Shown here piece after piece: positions 45,468-54,550 of a stretch of 59,582 nucleotides of DNA. The first letter of the stretch is position 1. Every line of letters begins with the position of its first letter. The translations under genes were made by a program, and so were the position numbers. The DNA lies in the NCBI RefSeq assembly GCF_004022425.1, contig NZ_RBZY01000017.1, positions 1-59,582 of the forward strand, in the 5' to 3' direction. Below the pieces are notes generated by a model. It did no database searches. It was not told the origin of the DNA and worked only from the letters and a program-made list of their open reading frames with translations. Source of the DNA: Microbacterium enclense. Its GTDB lineage: Bacteria; Actinomycetota; Actinomycetes; Actinomycetales; Microbacteriaceae.

Positions 45468-46187
45468 TCACGAACCCGGCGCGACGACCGGTGCTGCGTC
45501 GATCAACGCGTGCACGTGCCGCAGGAATCCCGCGTACCCGCCGGGCGTGCGCCCGCTGAACCGCCCGGACGTCTCGACCTCGTGCACGTCGCTCGCGATC
45601 TCGCGCCCCCCGAGGCTCCGCAGTGCGCGCACCAGGGCCACGTCCTCGTGCTCGCGAAGATCCGGGATGCCACCCGCGCGGGAATAGGCGTCTGCTCGCA
45701 CGCCGAGATTGGCGCCGTGGACATTGCCCGGTGGGCGGCCGCGATGATGGGTCGCGCGCCAGTAGGCGGCGTGACGCGCGCTGAGGTCGGCGAAGTCGGG
45801 CCGTACCGTCCCCAGGATCAGGTCGAGGCCGGCATCCATCAGGTCGAGTTGGTGCGTGACCCACTCCGCGGGCACGACCGTGTCGGCGTCCGTCATGGCG
45901 ATCCAGGTGTCCGTCGGCGGTGCACCCACCAGCGACAGGGCGTGGGCGACCCCGAGGCGCCGAGCGGTACCGACGCTCCGGGCGGCGATCTCGATCGTCT
46001 CGACCGGCCAGCGACGCGCCTGCTCGGCCGTTCCGTCCGCGCACGCGTCGAGCACCACGACGACGGTCGTCCGCAGATCCGGTTCGCGCTCCCGAGCCCG
46101 CGCGAGGGCACGGGTGACGGATGCCAGGCACCGGCCGATCAGCTCCTCCTCGTCGTGCGCAGGGATCACCACCGCGACCGCTCTCAC
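45468..46187 (-). CDS. Family 2 glycosyltransferase
   Basis: A 239-residue GT-A glycosyltransferase. The nucleotide-sugar strand is VAVVIPAHDEEELIGRC, the metal DxD region is MTDADTVVP, and the acceptor region is HGANLGVRADAYSRAGG. There are no membrane helices. It is the third gene of an operon with an acyl-CoA dehydrogenase and a PIG-L/methyltransferase. The GTG at 46187 overlaps the previous stop as GTGA. It probably adds a sugar to the operon's product; donor and acceptor cannot be read from sequence. Confidence 0.9.
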   Translation of the reverse strand: MRAVAVVIPAHDEEELIGRCLASVTRALARAREREPDLRTTVVVVLDACADGTAEQARRWPVETIEIAARSVGTARRLGVAHALSLVGAPPTDTWIAMTDADTVVPAEWVTHQLDLMDAGLDLILGTVRPDFADLSARHAAYWRATHHRGRPPGNVHGANLGVRADAYSRAGGIPDLREHEDVALVRALRSLGGREIASDVHEVETSGRFSGRTPGGYAGFLRHVHALIDAAPVVAPGS

Positions 46188-47581
46188 GACACCAGCCCTG
46201 CTTCCGCCGCCACGGAGCGCGCTCCCCGTCGGCCGAAGACCTCGAGCACGAAGTCCTCCTCCTCGTGCCGCGCGAGCCGGACGAGATCCGCGCGGACCGC
46301 GAGCGCGTCGTGCACGCTGTCGCCGCTGCGGGGATACTCGGCCACGGGATGCCGCCAGTGGCAGGCGACGAGATGGCCGTCCCCGGTCAGCACCCTCACG
46401 CTCGCGGCGAGCCCCCGGTCGAGGTCGTCGCCGCCCCAGTAGTACGCCACCTCCGACAGCACGACGAGGTCGAACTCCCCCTCCGGCCACTCGTCGGGGA
46501 GCCGCGCGCGGCGCACCTCGACGTTGTCGCGTCCCGCGAGGCGCCGCTGCGCCCTCTCGACGGCCGCTGGAGCGAGGTCGACGGCGAGGACGCGGTCGCA
46601 GCGGTCGGCGAGCTGCGCGGTCACGGCCCCCGTGGAGCACCCCGCCTCGAGCGCCGAACGGTACCGGCGCCGGGGAAGAGCGGCGAGGAGGAGGGCGCGC
46701 TTGCGCTCCTCGTACCACCGCGAGTCGAACCCCCAGGGGTCGTCGTGCCGGGCGTACATGTCGTCGAAGTACTCCTGGCCGACGCTGTCCGGCGCGACCC
46801 CGGTGCTCGACCGGGCCGCCTCGCGCGAGGTCGTCGGTTCCGGCGCCAAGAACACCTCCACGTCGCGCTCGAAGTGCGCGCGCATACCGGCGTGGATCAT
46901 CGGCTCGTCACCGGGAGCCGCCGACAGCGGGCGGAACTGACTGGCGTGCGCCTCGAGCGCTCGCGCCTTGGCATCCCGGACGGGTGGGGGAAGCGTCAGA
47001 CGCTCGGCGTCGCGCCAGGGCACGTCGACGGGCTCGCCCCAGTGCCACAGCCAGATCGGAAACGCGCGGGAACGCACGCCCCGGGCTGCACACACCCCCT
47101 CGACGACCTCACCGACCACGCGGTGGTCGCGGTGGCCGTCACCCTGCCAGGTCGAGAGCACGAGGACGCTATCGGCGCCTGCGCGATCCAGAGTGCCGCG
47201 CAGCGCCGCAGCGATGGCATCCCGGTGCTCGTCGGTTCCGCCGTCTGGGAGACCCAGGAACAGCGGGTCGGAGGTGAGGCCGACGATGCGTGCGGCGTCG
47301 ATCAGCTCTCGGCGCCGCATCAGAGCCAGAGTCGCCGGGCTGTGCGTGGGCGAGTCGGGGTGCGACCCCTCGCCGTCGGTCGCGACGATGAGGTCGATCG
47401 TGATCCCCCGTGCCGCCGCGGTGGCCAGCAGCCCCGCGGCTCCGAGACTCTCGTCGTCGGGGTGCGCGGCCACGACGACGACGCGGTCGACGTCGAGATC
47501 GAGCGCCGGAAGGGGTCGCGCGAGGGCCGGTGCCCACGTGTCCTCGTCGGTGCCGGGGTCGCGGTGATCGAAGCTCACCAT
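46184..47581 (-). CDS. Fused PIG-L deacetylase and SAM methyltransferase
   Basis: A 465-residue fusion. Residues 30-235 are a PIG-L/LmbE zinc deacetylase (VVVVAAHPDDESLGAAGLLA; later GDGHRDHRVVGE supplies the histidine ligand). PIG-L enzymes remove acetyl from N-acetylglucosamine conjugates, as in mycothiol synthesis. Residues 265-465 are a class I methyltransferase related to NodS (ALEAGCSTGAVTAQLADRCD). NodS-type enzymes N-methylate the deacetylated aminosugar, so one protein may deacetylate and then methylate the same amine. The ATG at 47581 overlaps the previous gene by seven bases. Confidence 0.92.
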   Translation of the reverse strand: MVSFDHRDPGTDEDTWAPALARPLPALDLDVDRVVVVAAHPDDESLGAAGLLATAAARGITIDLIVATDGEGSHPDSPTHSPATLALMRRRELIDAARIVGLTSDPLFLGLPDGGTDEHRDAIAAALRGTLDRAGADSVLVLSTWQGDGHRDHRVVGEVVEGVCAARGVRSRAFPIWLWHWGEPVDVPWRDAERLTLPPPVRDAKARALEAHASQFRPLSAAPGDEPMIHAGMRAHFERDVEVFLAPEPTTSREAARSSTGVAPDSVGQEYFDDMYARHDDPWGFDSRWYEERKRALLLAALPRRRYRSALEAGCSTGAVTAQLADRCDRVLAVDLAPAAVERAQRRLAGRDNVEVRRARLPDEWPEGEFDLVVLSEVAYYWGGDDLDRGLAASVRVLTGDGHLVACHWRHPVAEYPRSGDSVHDALAVRADLVRLARHEEEDFVLEVFGRRGARSVAAEAGLVS

Positions 47582-48618
47582 GCGTCCGCGCCCTCCGCCA
47601 CGTCGCCGCCGATCTTCGCCAGATCACGCGCGGCGTGATGCTGCCGCACGTACACCTGCAGGTCGGCCACGCGCCGGGCGTACGCCTCGTCGGCGACGAG
47701 CGGGAGCGGCCCGAGGGCGTGGGCGGCTTCGGCGAGCGTGGTCTCGACCGCGTCGACGACGACGGCGCGAGCGCGCGCCGCGCGCAGACCCGTGGATGCC
47801 GAGCCCCCCGCGCCGAAGACCCCCGCGGTCTCGACGAGCACGGCGCGCGCGGCCCACAGCGCCGTGTCGGCACGGCCGAGGTGCACACGAGAGAGCTGAT
47901 CGGCCCGGTCACCCCGCGCCGCCTCGGCGAGCGCCGACCGCAGCGGGAGCGCTCCGCCCCACCAGCACGCCGCCACCCCCACGCCGCCGTGGGCGAAGCC
48001 GGGACGGCGGAGGTACCAGCCGGGTTCGCCGACGGGCACCGCGGTCGCGCCGTCGATGTCGATCGGGGCGCTGACCACGCGTTCCAGTCCGCGCGCGTGC
48101 CAGGGGCCGGTCCGTGCCGTCACCGCGGGGTCGCGCAGGTCCAGAGCGAACAGCTGCCGGTGGTCGTCATCGACCCAGGCGGTGACGAGGGCGTGGGTGA
48201 GGTCGCCGGCGAGCGAGCACCACGGCTTGGTGCCGTGCAGCGTCCACGTCCCGGCATCCTGGCGCGCCCGCACGCGCACACCGGGTCCCTCGGCGGCGAA
48301 CACCCCCCAGGAACCGTCCCGGTCCACCGGCACCTCGAACCCGGCGGCGGCCGCCTCGTCGAGGATGCCCAGCGCATCCAGGTGGGGCTCGAGCACCCGG
48401 GCAGCCGCGACATCGCGCGCGGCGGTGGATGCCAACAGCTCCCACGTCCCCCGCAGGGAACGCGGCCGGGAGATGCCGACGACCCAGGCGAGCGTCGCGG
48501 TGAGGTCGGTGCCGAGGTCGGCGATGGCATCCGCCGCCGAGAGAGCGGCGCGGACGTCGTCGAGGCCGTCGTCGTCGGTCAGGAGGAGGGGGAAGGGGGG
48601 ATGAACGGAAGCGCTCAT
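47575..48618 (-). CDS. Acyl-CoA-dehydrogenase-fold protein of the PIG-L operon
   Basis: A 347-residue protein with the acyl-CoA dehydrogenase fold: helical N-terminus, a beta domain (WTLHGTKPWCSLAGDLTHAL is the flavin-binding strand region) and C-terminal helical bundle (DLQVYVRQHHAARDLAKIGG). It is shorter than true acyl-CoA dehydrogenases (~380) and lacks a clear catalytic glutamate motif, so the oxidised substrate may not be a CoA ester. It is the first gene of the operon. ATG at 48618 (MSASVHPPF); an ATG 15 codons upstream is less likely. Confidence 0.85.
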   Translation of the reverse strand: MSASVHPPFPLLLTDDDGLDDVRAALSAADAIADLGTDLTATLAWVVGISRPRSLRGTWELLASTAARDVAAARVLEPHLDALGILDEAAAAGFEVPVDRDGSWGVFAAEGPGVRVRARQDAGTWTLHGTKPWCSLAGDLTHALVTAWVDDDHRQLFALDLRDPAVTARTGPWHARGLERVVSAPIDIDGATAVPVGEPGWYLRRPGFAHGGVGVAACWWGGALPLRSALAEAARGDRADQLSRVHLGRADTALWAARAVLVETAGVFGAGGSASTGLRAARARAVVVDAVETTLAEAAHALGPLPLVADEAYARRVADLQVYVRQHHAARDLAKIGGDVAEGADAW

Positions 48619-48696
48619 CCTTCGATTCTTCCGGTGCGGGGGAAATCGACCGAGGCTTGACACCGGCGGTCGGAGCAGACAGTCCCGCGGGAGGGG

Positions 48697-49863
48697 TCAG
48701 CGGCGCGACGAACGGCGGTGCGCGATCGCGTCGAGACCGGCGAGCTTCGTGATGACCGACGGGAAAGATGCGGAGACGCCCGTGCGGGTCAGCCGCTCGA
48801 GCGCGGCCTCGTCGTCGGGCAGGCGATGGTGCTGCCCGCGCACGAGCCTCCGCACGGCATTGAGGAGCGCCATCGGGTGGGTGTCGAGCGCGCTGTGGCC
48901 GTTGCGGAGGCGGACGAGGGTGGCATCCGGGGCCGTCCGGGCCACGCGCTCGGCGATGGCCGGCGGGGTCCGCAGGTCGCGGTCGCCCGAGAGCAGCACG
49001 AGCGGCCATGGGAACCGCCCGACGGCGGCCGTCAGGTCGTACGGTTCGCCCGTGAACGGCGGGTACCGCTCGACGAGCGGAGCGTAGGTGAGCGCCGGGT
49101 CGAGGGGCAGCCCGTCCGGCGGGGCACCGTAGTGCAGCTCGCGGAACGCGATCGTGCCGACGACGTCGAACTCGTAGATCCCGGGGATCCGGGCGACCGA
49201 GCCGTCCCGCGTCGCGTACGCGGCGAGCGCGTGCCACGCGAGCCCGGGCCGGTGACGCACGAGCATACGCGCCAGGTCGCCGCCCGAGAGCTCGTACGCG
49301 GCGCGCACGACGTCGAGCACGACGCGTTCGTCGATGCCGTCATCGACGAGGCGGCGCACACCGTGGGCGAGGTCGTCGTCGGCCTCCCAGAAGAGCGCCC
49401 GGAGTCGCGCACGCTCGAGGTCGAGGTCGCCCGTCGACTGCAGGGCGGAGTCGAGCACCATCCCGGCGACCCGGTCGGGATGCCGGACCCCGAAGCTCGA
49501 GGCGAGGTAGCTGCCGTAGGACGAGCCGACGACGTACGCGCGGTCGACGCCCTCCGCGTCGAGCACCGCGGCGAAGTCGTCGAGGACCGCCGTGATGCGC
49601 ATCGCCGCGGGCGGCAGGACGTGCCCCGCCTCGTCGCGGCGGGAACGTCCGATGCCGCGGTGCTCGACCATCAGGACGTCGAGTCCGCCCGCCGCCGCGC
49701 GACGGCGGAGTCCGCGATACGGGAGAACGGATGCCAGCCCCGGGCCACCCGGGATGATCAGGGCCGGGGTCGACGTGCGCGGGCCGCCGCGGACGTAGCG
49801 GAGGTCGAACGGGGGCACCCCGTCGGCGGCCGGGCGTCGCAACGCCCTCACCTGCTCGTGCAT
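48697..49863 (-). CDS. Alpha/beta hydrolase, proline-iminopeptidase-like
   Basis: A 388-residue hydrolase of the prolyl-aminopeptidase (S33) group. The oxyanion motif PALIIPGGPGLAS is near residue 35. DVLMVEHRGIGRSRRDE precedes the nucleophile elbow VVGSSYGSYLAS near residue 120. The acid is in LLSGDRDLRTPP and the histidine in LRNGHSALD. Substrates may be N-terminal prolyl peptides or small esters. No signal peptide. The ATG at 49863 lies seven bases after a TATCGT -10 box (49876-49871). Confidence 0.87.
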   Translation of the reverse strand: MHEQVRALRRPAADGVPPFDLRYVRGGPRTSTPALIIPGGPGLASVLPYRGLRRRAAAGGLDVLMVEHRGIGRSRRDEAGHVLPPAAMRITAVLDDFAAVLDAEGVDRAYVVGSSYGSYLASSFGVRHPDRVAGMVLDSALQSTGDLDLERARLRALFWEADDDLAHGVRRLVDDGIDERVVLDVVRAAYELSGGDLARMLVRHRPGLAWHALAAYATRDGSVARIPGIYEFDVVGTIAFRELHYGAPPDGLPLDPALTYAPLVERYPPFTGEPYDLTAAVGRFPWPLVLLSGDRDLRTPPAIAERVARTAPDATLVRLRNGHSALDTHPMALLNAVRRLVRGQHHRLPDDEAALERLTRTGVSASFPSVITKLAGLDAIAHRRSSRR

Positions 49864-49899
49864 GCCCCTGACGATATCCCGCTCCCGGTCCCCTCCCCG

Positions 49900-49964
49900 C
49901 GCGTGAGGAGTCAGAATGTGTCGCTTGCGGCGGAGCCAAGCGACGAAAAATGACCCCTCACGCG
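49900..49964. repeat. Intergenic repeat, family B, copy 2
   Basis: Outer arms GCGTGAGGAGTCA and TGACCCCTCACGC (one mismatch) enclose the inner stem GTCGCTT (49920-49926)/AAGCGAC (49938-49944). It begins three bases after the XRE-type stop on the minus strand. Confidence 0.8.
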
Positions 49965-49966
49965 AG

Positions 49967-50806
49967 TCAGGCCGAGACCGACGGACCCAGCACGGCCAGC
50001 AGACGCAGCCTTTCGGCGCTCTCGCTGCCGGGGACCGCGGTGTACACGAGCAGGGAATGCGACGTCTCGGGGTCGACGAGCGACTGGCAGTGCAGCTCGA
50101 GCGGGCCGACTGCGGGGTGCACGAACCGCTTCGTCGCGCTCGGCCGCAGCCCCACCTCGTGCGCGGACCACAGGGTCCGGAACTCCGCGCTCCGGTGGAG
50201 CAGGTCATCGGCGAGCGCGGCCGCGCGGGAGCCCGGCCCGCGGCGACCCGCGAGTTCGCGCAGCCCGGCGGCGAAGAGTCGCCCGAGGAAGTCGTGCTCC
50301 TCGGGCGCATAGAGCGCCCGCGACTCGGGGTCGCTGAACCAGCGGTAGCCGAGGCTGCGCTCGGGTCCCGACCGCAGCGACGCGTCACCGGTCAGGGCGG
50401 CTCCGAGGGGCGACTGCCGGAGCGTCTCGCCGAGCTCGGTGACGATCTCGGCGGGCGTGTCGTCGAGGCGGTCGAGGATGCGGAGGAGTCCTGGACTGAC
50501 GTGCTCCCCCGCGGCGCCGCGGGTGTCCGGCACGTGGCCCGCGAGACGGAATAGGTGGTCGCGCTCGGCGCGGGTGAGGTGGAATCCCTGCGCGATCGCG
50601 GCGAGCATCTGCGGCGAGGGCTGGGGGCCCCGCTCGCGTTCCAGCCGCGCGTAGTAGTCGGTCGACATGTGCGCGAGCGCGGCCGCCTCCTCGCGACGCA
50701 GGCCCGGGGTGCGGCGACGTGCGCCCCGTGGCATCCCGACGTCCTCGGGCTGGAGCGCCTCGCGCCGGGTGCGGAGGAAGTCCGCGAGGGCGGTTCGGTC
50801 GATCAT
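49967..50806 (-). CDS. XRE-family regulator with MmyB-like ligand domain
   Basis: A 279-residue regulator. The N-terminal helix-turn-helix ([20 protein letters not shown], then [18 protein letters not shown]) is the standard actinobacterial MmyB type. Residues ~110-270 form the PAS-like MmyB ligand-binding domain ([20 protein letters not shown]). It is divergent from an SDR gene. This regulator/SDR pairing is common, and a long inverted repeat lies between the two. The fatty-acid-like ligand known for some relatives is only a possibility here. Confidence 0.9.
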   Translation of the reverse strand: MIDRTALADFLRTRREALQPEDVGMPRGARRRTPGLRREEAAALAHMSTDYYARLERERGPQPSPQMLAAIAQGFHLTRAERDHLFRLAGHVPDTRGAAGEHVSPGLLRILDRLDDTPAEIVTELGETLRQSPLGAALTGDASLRSGPERSLGYRWFSDPESRALYAPEEHDFLGRLFAAGLRELAGRRGPGSRAAALADDLLHRSAEFRTLWSAHEVGLRPSATKRFVHPAVGPLELHCQSLVDPETSHSLLVYTAVPGSESAERLRLLAVLGPSVSA

Positions 50807-50840
50807 GTTCCCTGTCTACCCGTCGTCGGAGGTTCGAGCC

Positions 50841-50895
50841 AGGACGTGTCGATCCCCCTTTCGGTGGTCTGCTCAGCCGGGGATCGACGGGTCCT
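50841..50895. promoter_or_regulatory. Large interrupted palindrome between the XRE and SDR genes
   Basis: AGGAC-gt-GTCGATCCCC (50841-50857) is matched by GGGGATCGAC-gg-GTCCT (50879-50895), 15 paired positions out of 17 with a 21-base centre. It lies midway in the 145-base divergent region, as expected for an operator bound by the XRE regulator. Confidence 0.7.
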
Positions 50896-50951
50896 GGATC
50901 GGATGCCACCCTGCCGCGCACGCTGGGATCCACACCGACCGAGGAGAAACC

Positions 50952-51887
50952 ATGACCGACATCGATATCCCCCTCCCCTCCCTCACCGGCCGCCGGGCCG
51001 TGCTGACCGGCGGCAGCGACGGCATGGGCCTCGTGATCGCCGAACGTCTGGCCGCGGCCGGTGCCGAGGTCGTGCTGCCCGTCCGCAACCGCGCCAAGGG
51101 CGCGCGCGCCGTCGAGACCATCCGCAACCGCGTTCCGGGCGCCCGTCTCGAGCTGCACGACCTGGATCTGTCGTCGCTCGCGAGCGTCGCGGCGCTCGGT
51201 GACGCCCTGCGCGCCGACGGACGCCCGGTGCACCTGCTCATCAACAACGCCGGTGTGATGACACCGCCCGAGCGGCAGACGACGGCCGACGGATTCGAGC
51301 TGCAGTTCGGTACGAACCATCTCGGTCACGTCGCCCTCGTCGGTGGCATCCTCCCGCTGCTCACCGCCGGGCGGGCCCGCGTGGTGACGCAGGTCAGCAT
51401 CGCGGCACGGAGCGGCCGCATCGACTGGGACGATCTTCAGGCCGAGCGCTCGTACGACGGCCAGCGGGTCTACTCGGCGTCGAAGATCGCCCTGGGCCTG
51501 TTCGCACTCGAGCTGCAGCGTCGGAGTGAGGCGGGGGGATGGGGTCTCACGAGCGTCGTCTCGCACCCCGGCGTCGCGCCGTCGAACCTTCTCGCGGCGC
51601 GGCCCGAGCTCGGCCGGACGACCGACGTTCCGGCGGTGCGCACCATCCGCTGGCTGTCGCGTCACGGCATCCTGCTCGGCACGGTGCGCTCGGCAGCCCA
51701 GCCGGCCCTCCTCGGGGCGACGACCGCGGACCCGCAGAGCGACAGGCTGTACGGTCCGCGCGGGCTGATGAACCTCGGCGGTGCCCCGACCGCGCACGCG
51801 CTCTACCGCCCGCTCCGCGACCTCGACGAGGCGCGGCGCGTGTGGGAGGAGTCGCGGCGGCTCGCCGGGGTCACGCTGAGCGCGTGA
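50952..51887 (+). CDS. Short-chain dehydrogenase/reductase
   Basis: A 311-residue NAD(P)-dependent oxidoreductase. The cofactor loop is [16 protein letters not shown] near residue 19, followed by NNAG in [13 protein letters not shown]. The catalytic pair is in [10 protein letters not shown]. The length and the sequence [11 protein letters not shown] resemble the retinol-dehydrogenase-like branch. The ATG at 50952 has GAGGAG upstream. It is probably controlled by the divergent XRE regulator. Its last codon and stop (GCG TGA) are part of the left arm of repeat C3, so the repeat defines the C-terminus LSA. Confidence 0.9.
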   Translation: MTDIDIPLPSLTGRRAVLTGGSDGMGLVIAERLAAAGAEVVLPVRNRAKGARAVETIRNRVPGARLELHDLDLSSLASVAALGDALRADGRPVHLLINNAGVMTPPERQTTADGFELQFGTNHLGHVALVGGILPLLTAGRARVVTQVSIAARSGRIDWDDLQAERSYDGQRVYSASKIALGLFALELQRRSEAGGWGLTSVVSHPGVAPSNLLAARPELGRTTDVPAVRTIRWLSRHGILLGTVRSAAQPALLGATTADPQSDRLYGPRGLMNLGGAPTAHALYRPLRDLDEARRVWEESRRLAGVTLSA

Positions 51888-51946
51888 GGTGCCAGGATTT
51901 GTCGCTTCGCGTCCCCCGGAAGCGACGAATCGTGGCGACTCACGCG
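51881..51946. repeat. Intergenic repeat, family C, copy 3
   Basis: Outer arms CGCGTGAG..GCCA and TGGC..CTCACGCG match. Inner arms GATTTGTCGCTTC (51896-51908) and GAAGCGACGAATC (51919-51931) pair over 13 bp with one G-T. The stop codon of the SDR gene lies in the left arm. Confidence 0.82.
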
Positions 51947-51956
51947 ATGCGGGGCG

Positions 51957-52871
51957 GTGGATGCCAAGCTGAACGGCGTGGTGAACAGCATCCGTTGGCG
52001 TGAGCGAAGCGTGCTTGTGCGGATGGCACGGCTGTGGCGGACGCGGAAGCCGACGACGTTCCGCGAGAAGGTGCGCTACAAGATGCTGCGCGATCACCGC
52101 GACCTCATCGTGACCTTCGCCGACAAGGCGGCCGTCCGCGACCACGTCGCCTCCGTGATCGGCGAGCGCTACCTGCCCCGCGCGTACGCGATCGTCGACG
52201 ACCCGCGCGCACTGGCCGCGATGGAGTGGCCCGACGCGTACGTCGTGAAGCCGACGCACGGAAGCGGCGCGGCGATCGTCGTCTCGCCGACGGCACCGGC
52301 GGACGCCCGCCTTCCCGAGTCTCGATGGGGGTGGGTGTACCGGCATGTGCGGCCGGAGCGCGTGACCCCGCAGGCCCTCGCGGCGATCGCCGAGGGGTGG
52401 CTCGCCAAGCTGTACGGTCGTGGCCCCAACCACGAGTGGGTGTACGGACGGATGCCGCGGCGGGTCATCGTCGAGGAACTGCTGGCGGGTGCCGACGGCG
52501 CGATCCCCGACGACTACAAGTTCTTCGTCTTCCACGGTCGATGCGCGTTCATCCAGGTCGACAGCGGCCGATTCGGCACCCGGACGCAGGACTTCTACCG
52601 CCCCGACGGGAGTCGGGTCCCGATGAGCGGCGGCCCGCCGTGGGCCGATCCCGAGCGCCCCCTCCCGGCGCACCTCGGCGAGATGGTTCGCCTCGCCGAG
52701 CGGCTGGGGGCGGAGACCGACTTCGTGCGCGTCGACCTGTACGACGTCGACGGCCGGATCGTGTTCGGCGAGCTGACGAGCTTCCCGGCCGGGGGCGACA
52801 GCCCTTTCGACCCCGAGGAGTTCAACACCGAGTTCGGCCGTCCCTGGACGGTCCCGCGCCGCTATCGCTGA
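51957..52871 (+). CDS. TupA-like ATP-grasp protein
   Basis: A protein of up to 304 residues of the TupA-like ATP-grasp family, named after teichuronopeptide synthesis. FREKVRYKMLRDHRDLIVTF, VVKPTHGSGAAIVV (nucleotide lysine) and VRVDLYDVDGRIVFGELTSF (metal ligands) are characteristic. Members sit in polysaccharide gene clusters and probably attach amino acids to cell-surface polymers; no such cluster is here. The start is uncertain: GTG at 51957, GTG at 51978 or 51981, or ATG at 52023, none with a clear Shine-Dalgarno. It lies between repeats C3 and B3. Confidence 0.85.
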   Translation: MDAKLNGVVNSIRWRERSVLVRMARLWRTRKPTTFREKVRYKMLRDHRDLIVTFADKAAVRDHVASVIGERYLPRAYAIVDDPRALAAMEWPDAYVVKPTHGSGAAIVVSPTAPADARLPESRWGWVYRHVRPERVTPQALAAIAEGWLAKLYGRGPNHEWVYGRMPRRVIVEELLAGADGAIPDDYKFFVFHGRCAFIQVDSGRFGTRTQDFYRPDGSRVPMSGGPPWADPERPLPAHLGEMVRLAERLGAETDFVRVDLYDVDGRIVFGELTSFPAGGDSPFDPEEFNTEFGRPWTVPRRYR

Positions 52872-52880
52872 CCCGGCCCT

Positions 52881-52945
52881 CGCGTGAGGGGTCAGAAAGT
52901 GTCGCTTAGCCGCGGCGCAAGCGACACTTATTGACCCCTCACGCG
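52881..52945. repeat. Intergenic repeat, family B, copy 3 (perfect)
   Basis: Outer arms CGCGTGAGGGGTCA (52881-52894) and TGACCCCTCACGCG (52932-52945) are perfect over 14 bp. Inner arms AGTGTCGCTT (52898-52907) and AAGCGACACT (52919-52928) are perfect over 10 bp with an 11-base loop. It lies ten bases after the TupA-like stop. Confidence 0.88.
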
Positions 52946-53002
52946 ACTCGGGGTTTGGCTGTGAGTTCGGGCGGCGACGGACCGCGTGTCCGCTGCGGTC
53001 TT

Positions 53003-53014
53003 TATGCTCCGAAC
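53003..53014 (+). promoter_or_regulatory. Leaderless -10 box of the molybdoenzyme gene
   Basis: TATGCT (53003-53008), six bases, then the GTG at 53015. It favours this start over an ATG at 52931 that lies inside repeat B3. Confidence 0.5.
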
Positions 53015-54550
53015 GTGGCCTCCCCGTCGTCCCGCACCCCCGACTCCCTCGCCGCGGTCGCCGGCGTCGCGGCCACCGTGCTCGGAGCGGGGCTGGGCGA
53101 GCTGACCGCCGCACTCATCGCACCGTCCGCGAGCCCGTTCGCCGTCATCGGCGGCGGGATGATCGACATCGCCCCATCGTGGGCGAAGGACCTGGCGATC
53201 AGCCTCTTCGGCACGAACGACAAGGCCGCGCTGCTCGTCGGCATCGCCGTGCTCCTCCTCGCCGTCGCCGCGGTCGCCGGCATCGTCGAGAGGCGACGGC
53301 CGCCCTGGGGTCGCGTCATCCTCGCCGCGCTGGGCGCCGTCGGAGCGGTCGTGTCCCTGACGCGCGCCGACGCCGACCTGCTGTCACCGGTTCCGTCGCT
53401 CGTCGCCGGGGCCGCGGCCGCGATCGCGGGGGCGATGCTGATCGCGCGTCTGCGTCGCCCGGCGGCCGGTCCCGCCGACGCGGGCCTTACGCGCCGCACC
53501 GTCCTGGTCCTGTCGGGCGTGGCCGTGGTCGCGGGTGCCCTCGCGGCGGTGGGGTCGGCGGCGATGAGCGGCGGAGCGCGAGCGGTATCGGCGGTCCGGG
53601 CGGCGCTGCGCCTTCCGCCCCCGTCCACGACGACGCCCGTTCCCGCCACCGCCGAGCTGGGCGTCGACGGACTCGCCCCGGTGATCACGCCGTCGGCGGA
53701 TTTCTACCGCATCGACACCGCGCTCGTGGTGCCGCAGGTCGACCCGTCGACGTGGAGTCTGCGCATCCACGGACTCGTCGATCAGGAAGTCGTGCTGCGG
53801 TGGGACGACCTCGTCGCCCTCCCCCAGCGCGAGGTCGCCGCCACCCTCGTGTGCGTGTCGAACGCGGTCGGCGGTGAGCTGATCGGCACCGCCCGCTGGC
53901 TCGGCGTCCCGATCCGCGACCTGCTCGCGCGCGCCGCGCCGACGGCGGATGCCGACATGGTGCTGTCGCGCTCGATCGACGGCTTCACCGCCTCGACTCC
54001 GCTCGAGGCACTGACCGACGAGCGCGACGCGCTCCTCGCGATCGGGATGAACGGCGAGCCGCTCCCCCTCGCGCACGGATTCCCGGTCCGGATGGTCGTC
54101 CCGGGCCTCTACGGCTACGTCTCGGCGACGAAGTGGGTGACCGAGCTCGAGGTGACGCAGTACGCCGTGGCCGAGGGGTATTGGACCTCGCGCGGGTGGT
54201 CGGCGCGCGGCCCCGTGAAACTGGCATCCCGGATCGACGTGCCGCGCGCCGGTGCCCGCGTCACCGCCGGCCCCACCACCATCGCCGGGGTCGCCTGGCA
54301 GACCCACGTGGGTGTCTCGGGCGTCGAGGTGCAGATCGACGACGGCGCGTGGCAACCGGCGACGCTCGCGACGGCGATCTCGTCGGACACGTGGGTGCAG
54401 TGGAGCCTGTCATGGGATGCCACGCCGGGTACGCACACCGTCCGCTGCCGCGCCACGTCCGCCACCGGCGAGCTCCAGACGCCGAACCGCGCCGCTCCCG
54501 CTCCCGACGGCGCGACCGGCTGGGACGAGCTGACGCTTTCGGTCGCGTGA
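53015..54550 (+). CDS. Membrane-anchored sulfite-oxidase-like molybdopterin enzyme
   Basis: A 511-residue protein. About 190 N-terminal residues hold four to five membrane helices (for example AALLVGIAVLLLAVAAVAGIV). Then comes a sulfite-oxidase-family molybdopterin domain (about 215-395) with the molybdenum cysteine in TLVCVSNAVGGELIGTARW. A C-terminal dimerisation domain (about 400-511; VGVSGVEVQIDDGAWQPATL) closes it. The catalytic part should face outside. The likely electron acceptor and substrate (sulfite or an S/N-oxide) are unknown. The stop (GCG TGA) is embedded in the left arm of repeat C4. Confidence 0.88.
   Translation: MASPSSRTPDSLAAVAGVAATVLGAGLGELTAALIAPSASPFAVIGGGMIDIAPSWAKDLAISLFGTNDKAALLVGIAVLLLAVAAVAGIVERRRPPWGRVILAALGAVGAVVSLTRADADLLSPVPSLVAGAAAAIAGAMLIARLRRPAAGPADAGLTRRTVLVLSGVAVVAGALAAVGSAAMSGGARAVSAVRAALRLPPPSTTTPVPATAELGVDGLAPVITPSADFYRIDTALVVPQVDPSTWSLRIHGLVDQEVVLRWDDLVALPQREVAATLVCVSNAVGGELIGTARWLGVPIRDLLARAAPTADADMVLSRSIDGFTASTPLEALTDERDALLAIGMNGEPLPLAHGFPVRMVVPGLYGYVSATKWVTELEVTQYAVAEGYWTSRGWSARGPVKLASRIDVPRAGARVTAGPTTIAGVAWQTHVGVSGVEVQIDDGAWQPATLATAISSDTWVQWSLSWDATPGTHTVRCRATSATGELQTPNRAAPAPDGATGWDELTLSVA

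Noticed and set aside
45440..45480. GGGGTTCGAGCCCC, resembling a tRNA T-arm
   Set aside because: The T-stem does not extend properly and no anticodon, D-arm or acceptor stem is found on either strand. It could be a tRNA-derived remnant but cannot be supported.
52931..53014. Upstream ATG at 52931 as start of the molybdoenzyme
   Set aside because: It lies inside the right arm of repeat B3 and would add 28 residues without family similarity. The GTG at 53015 follows a -10 box by six bases.
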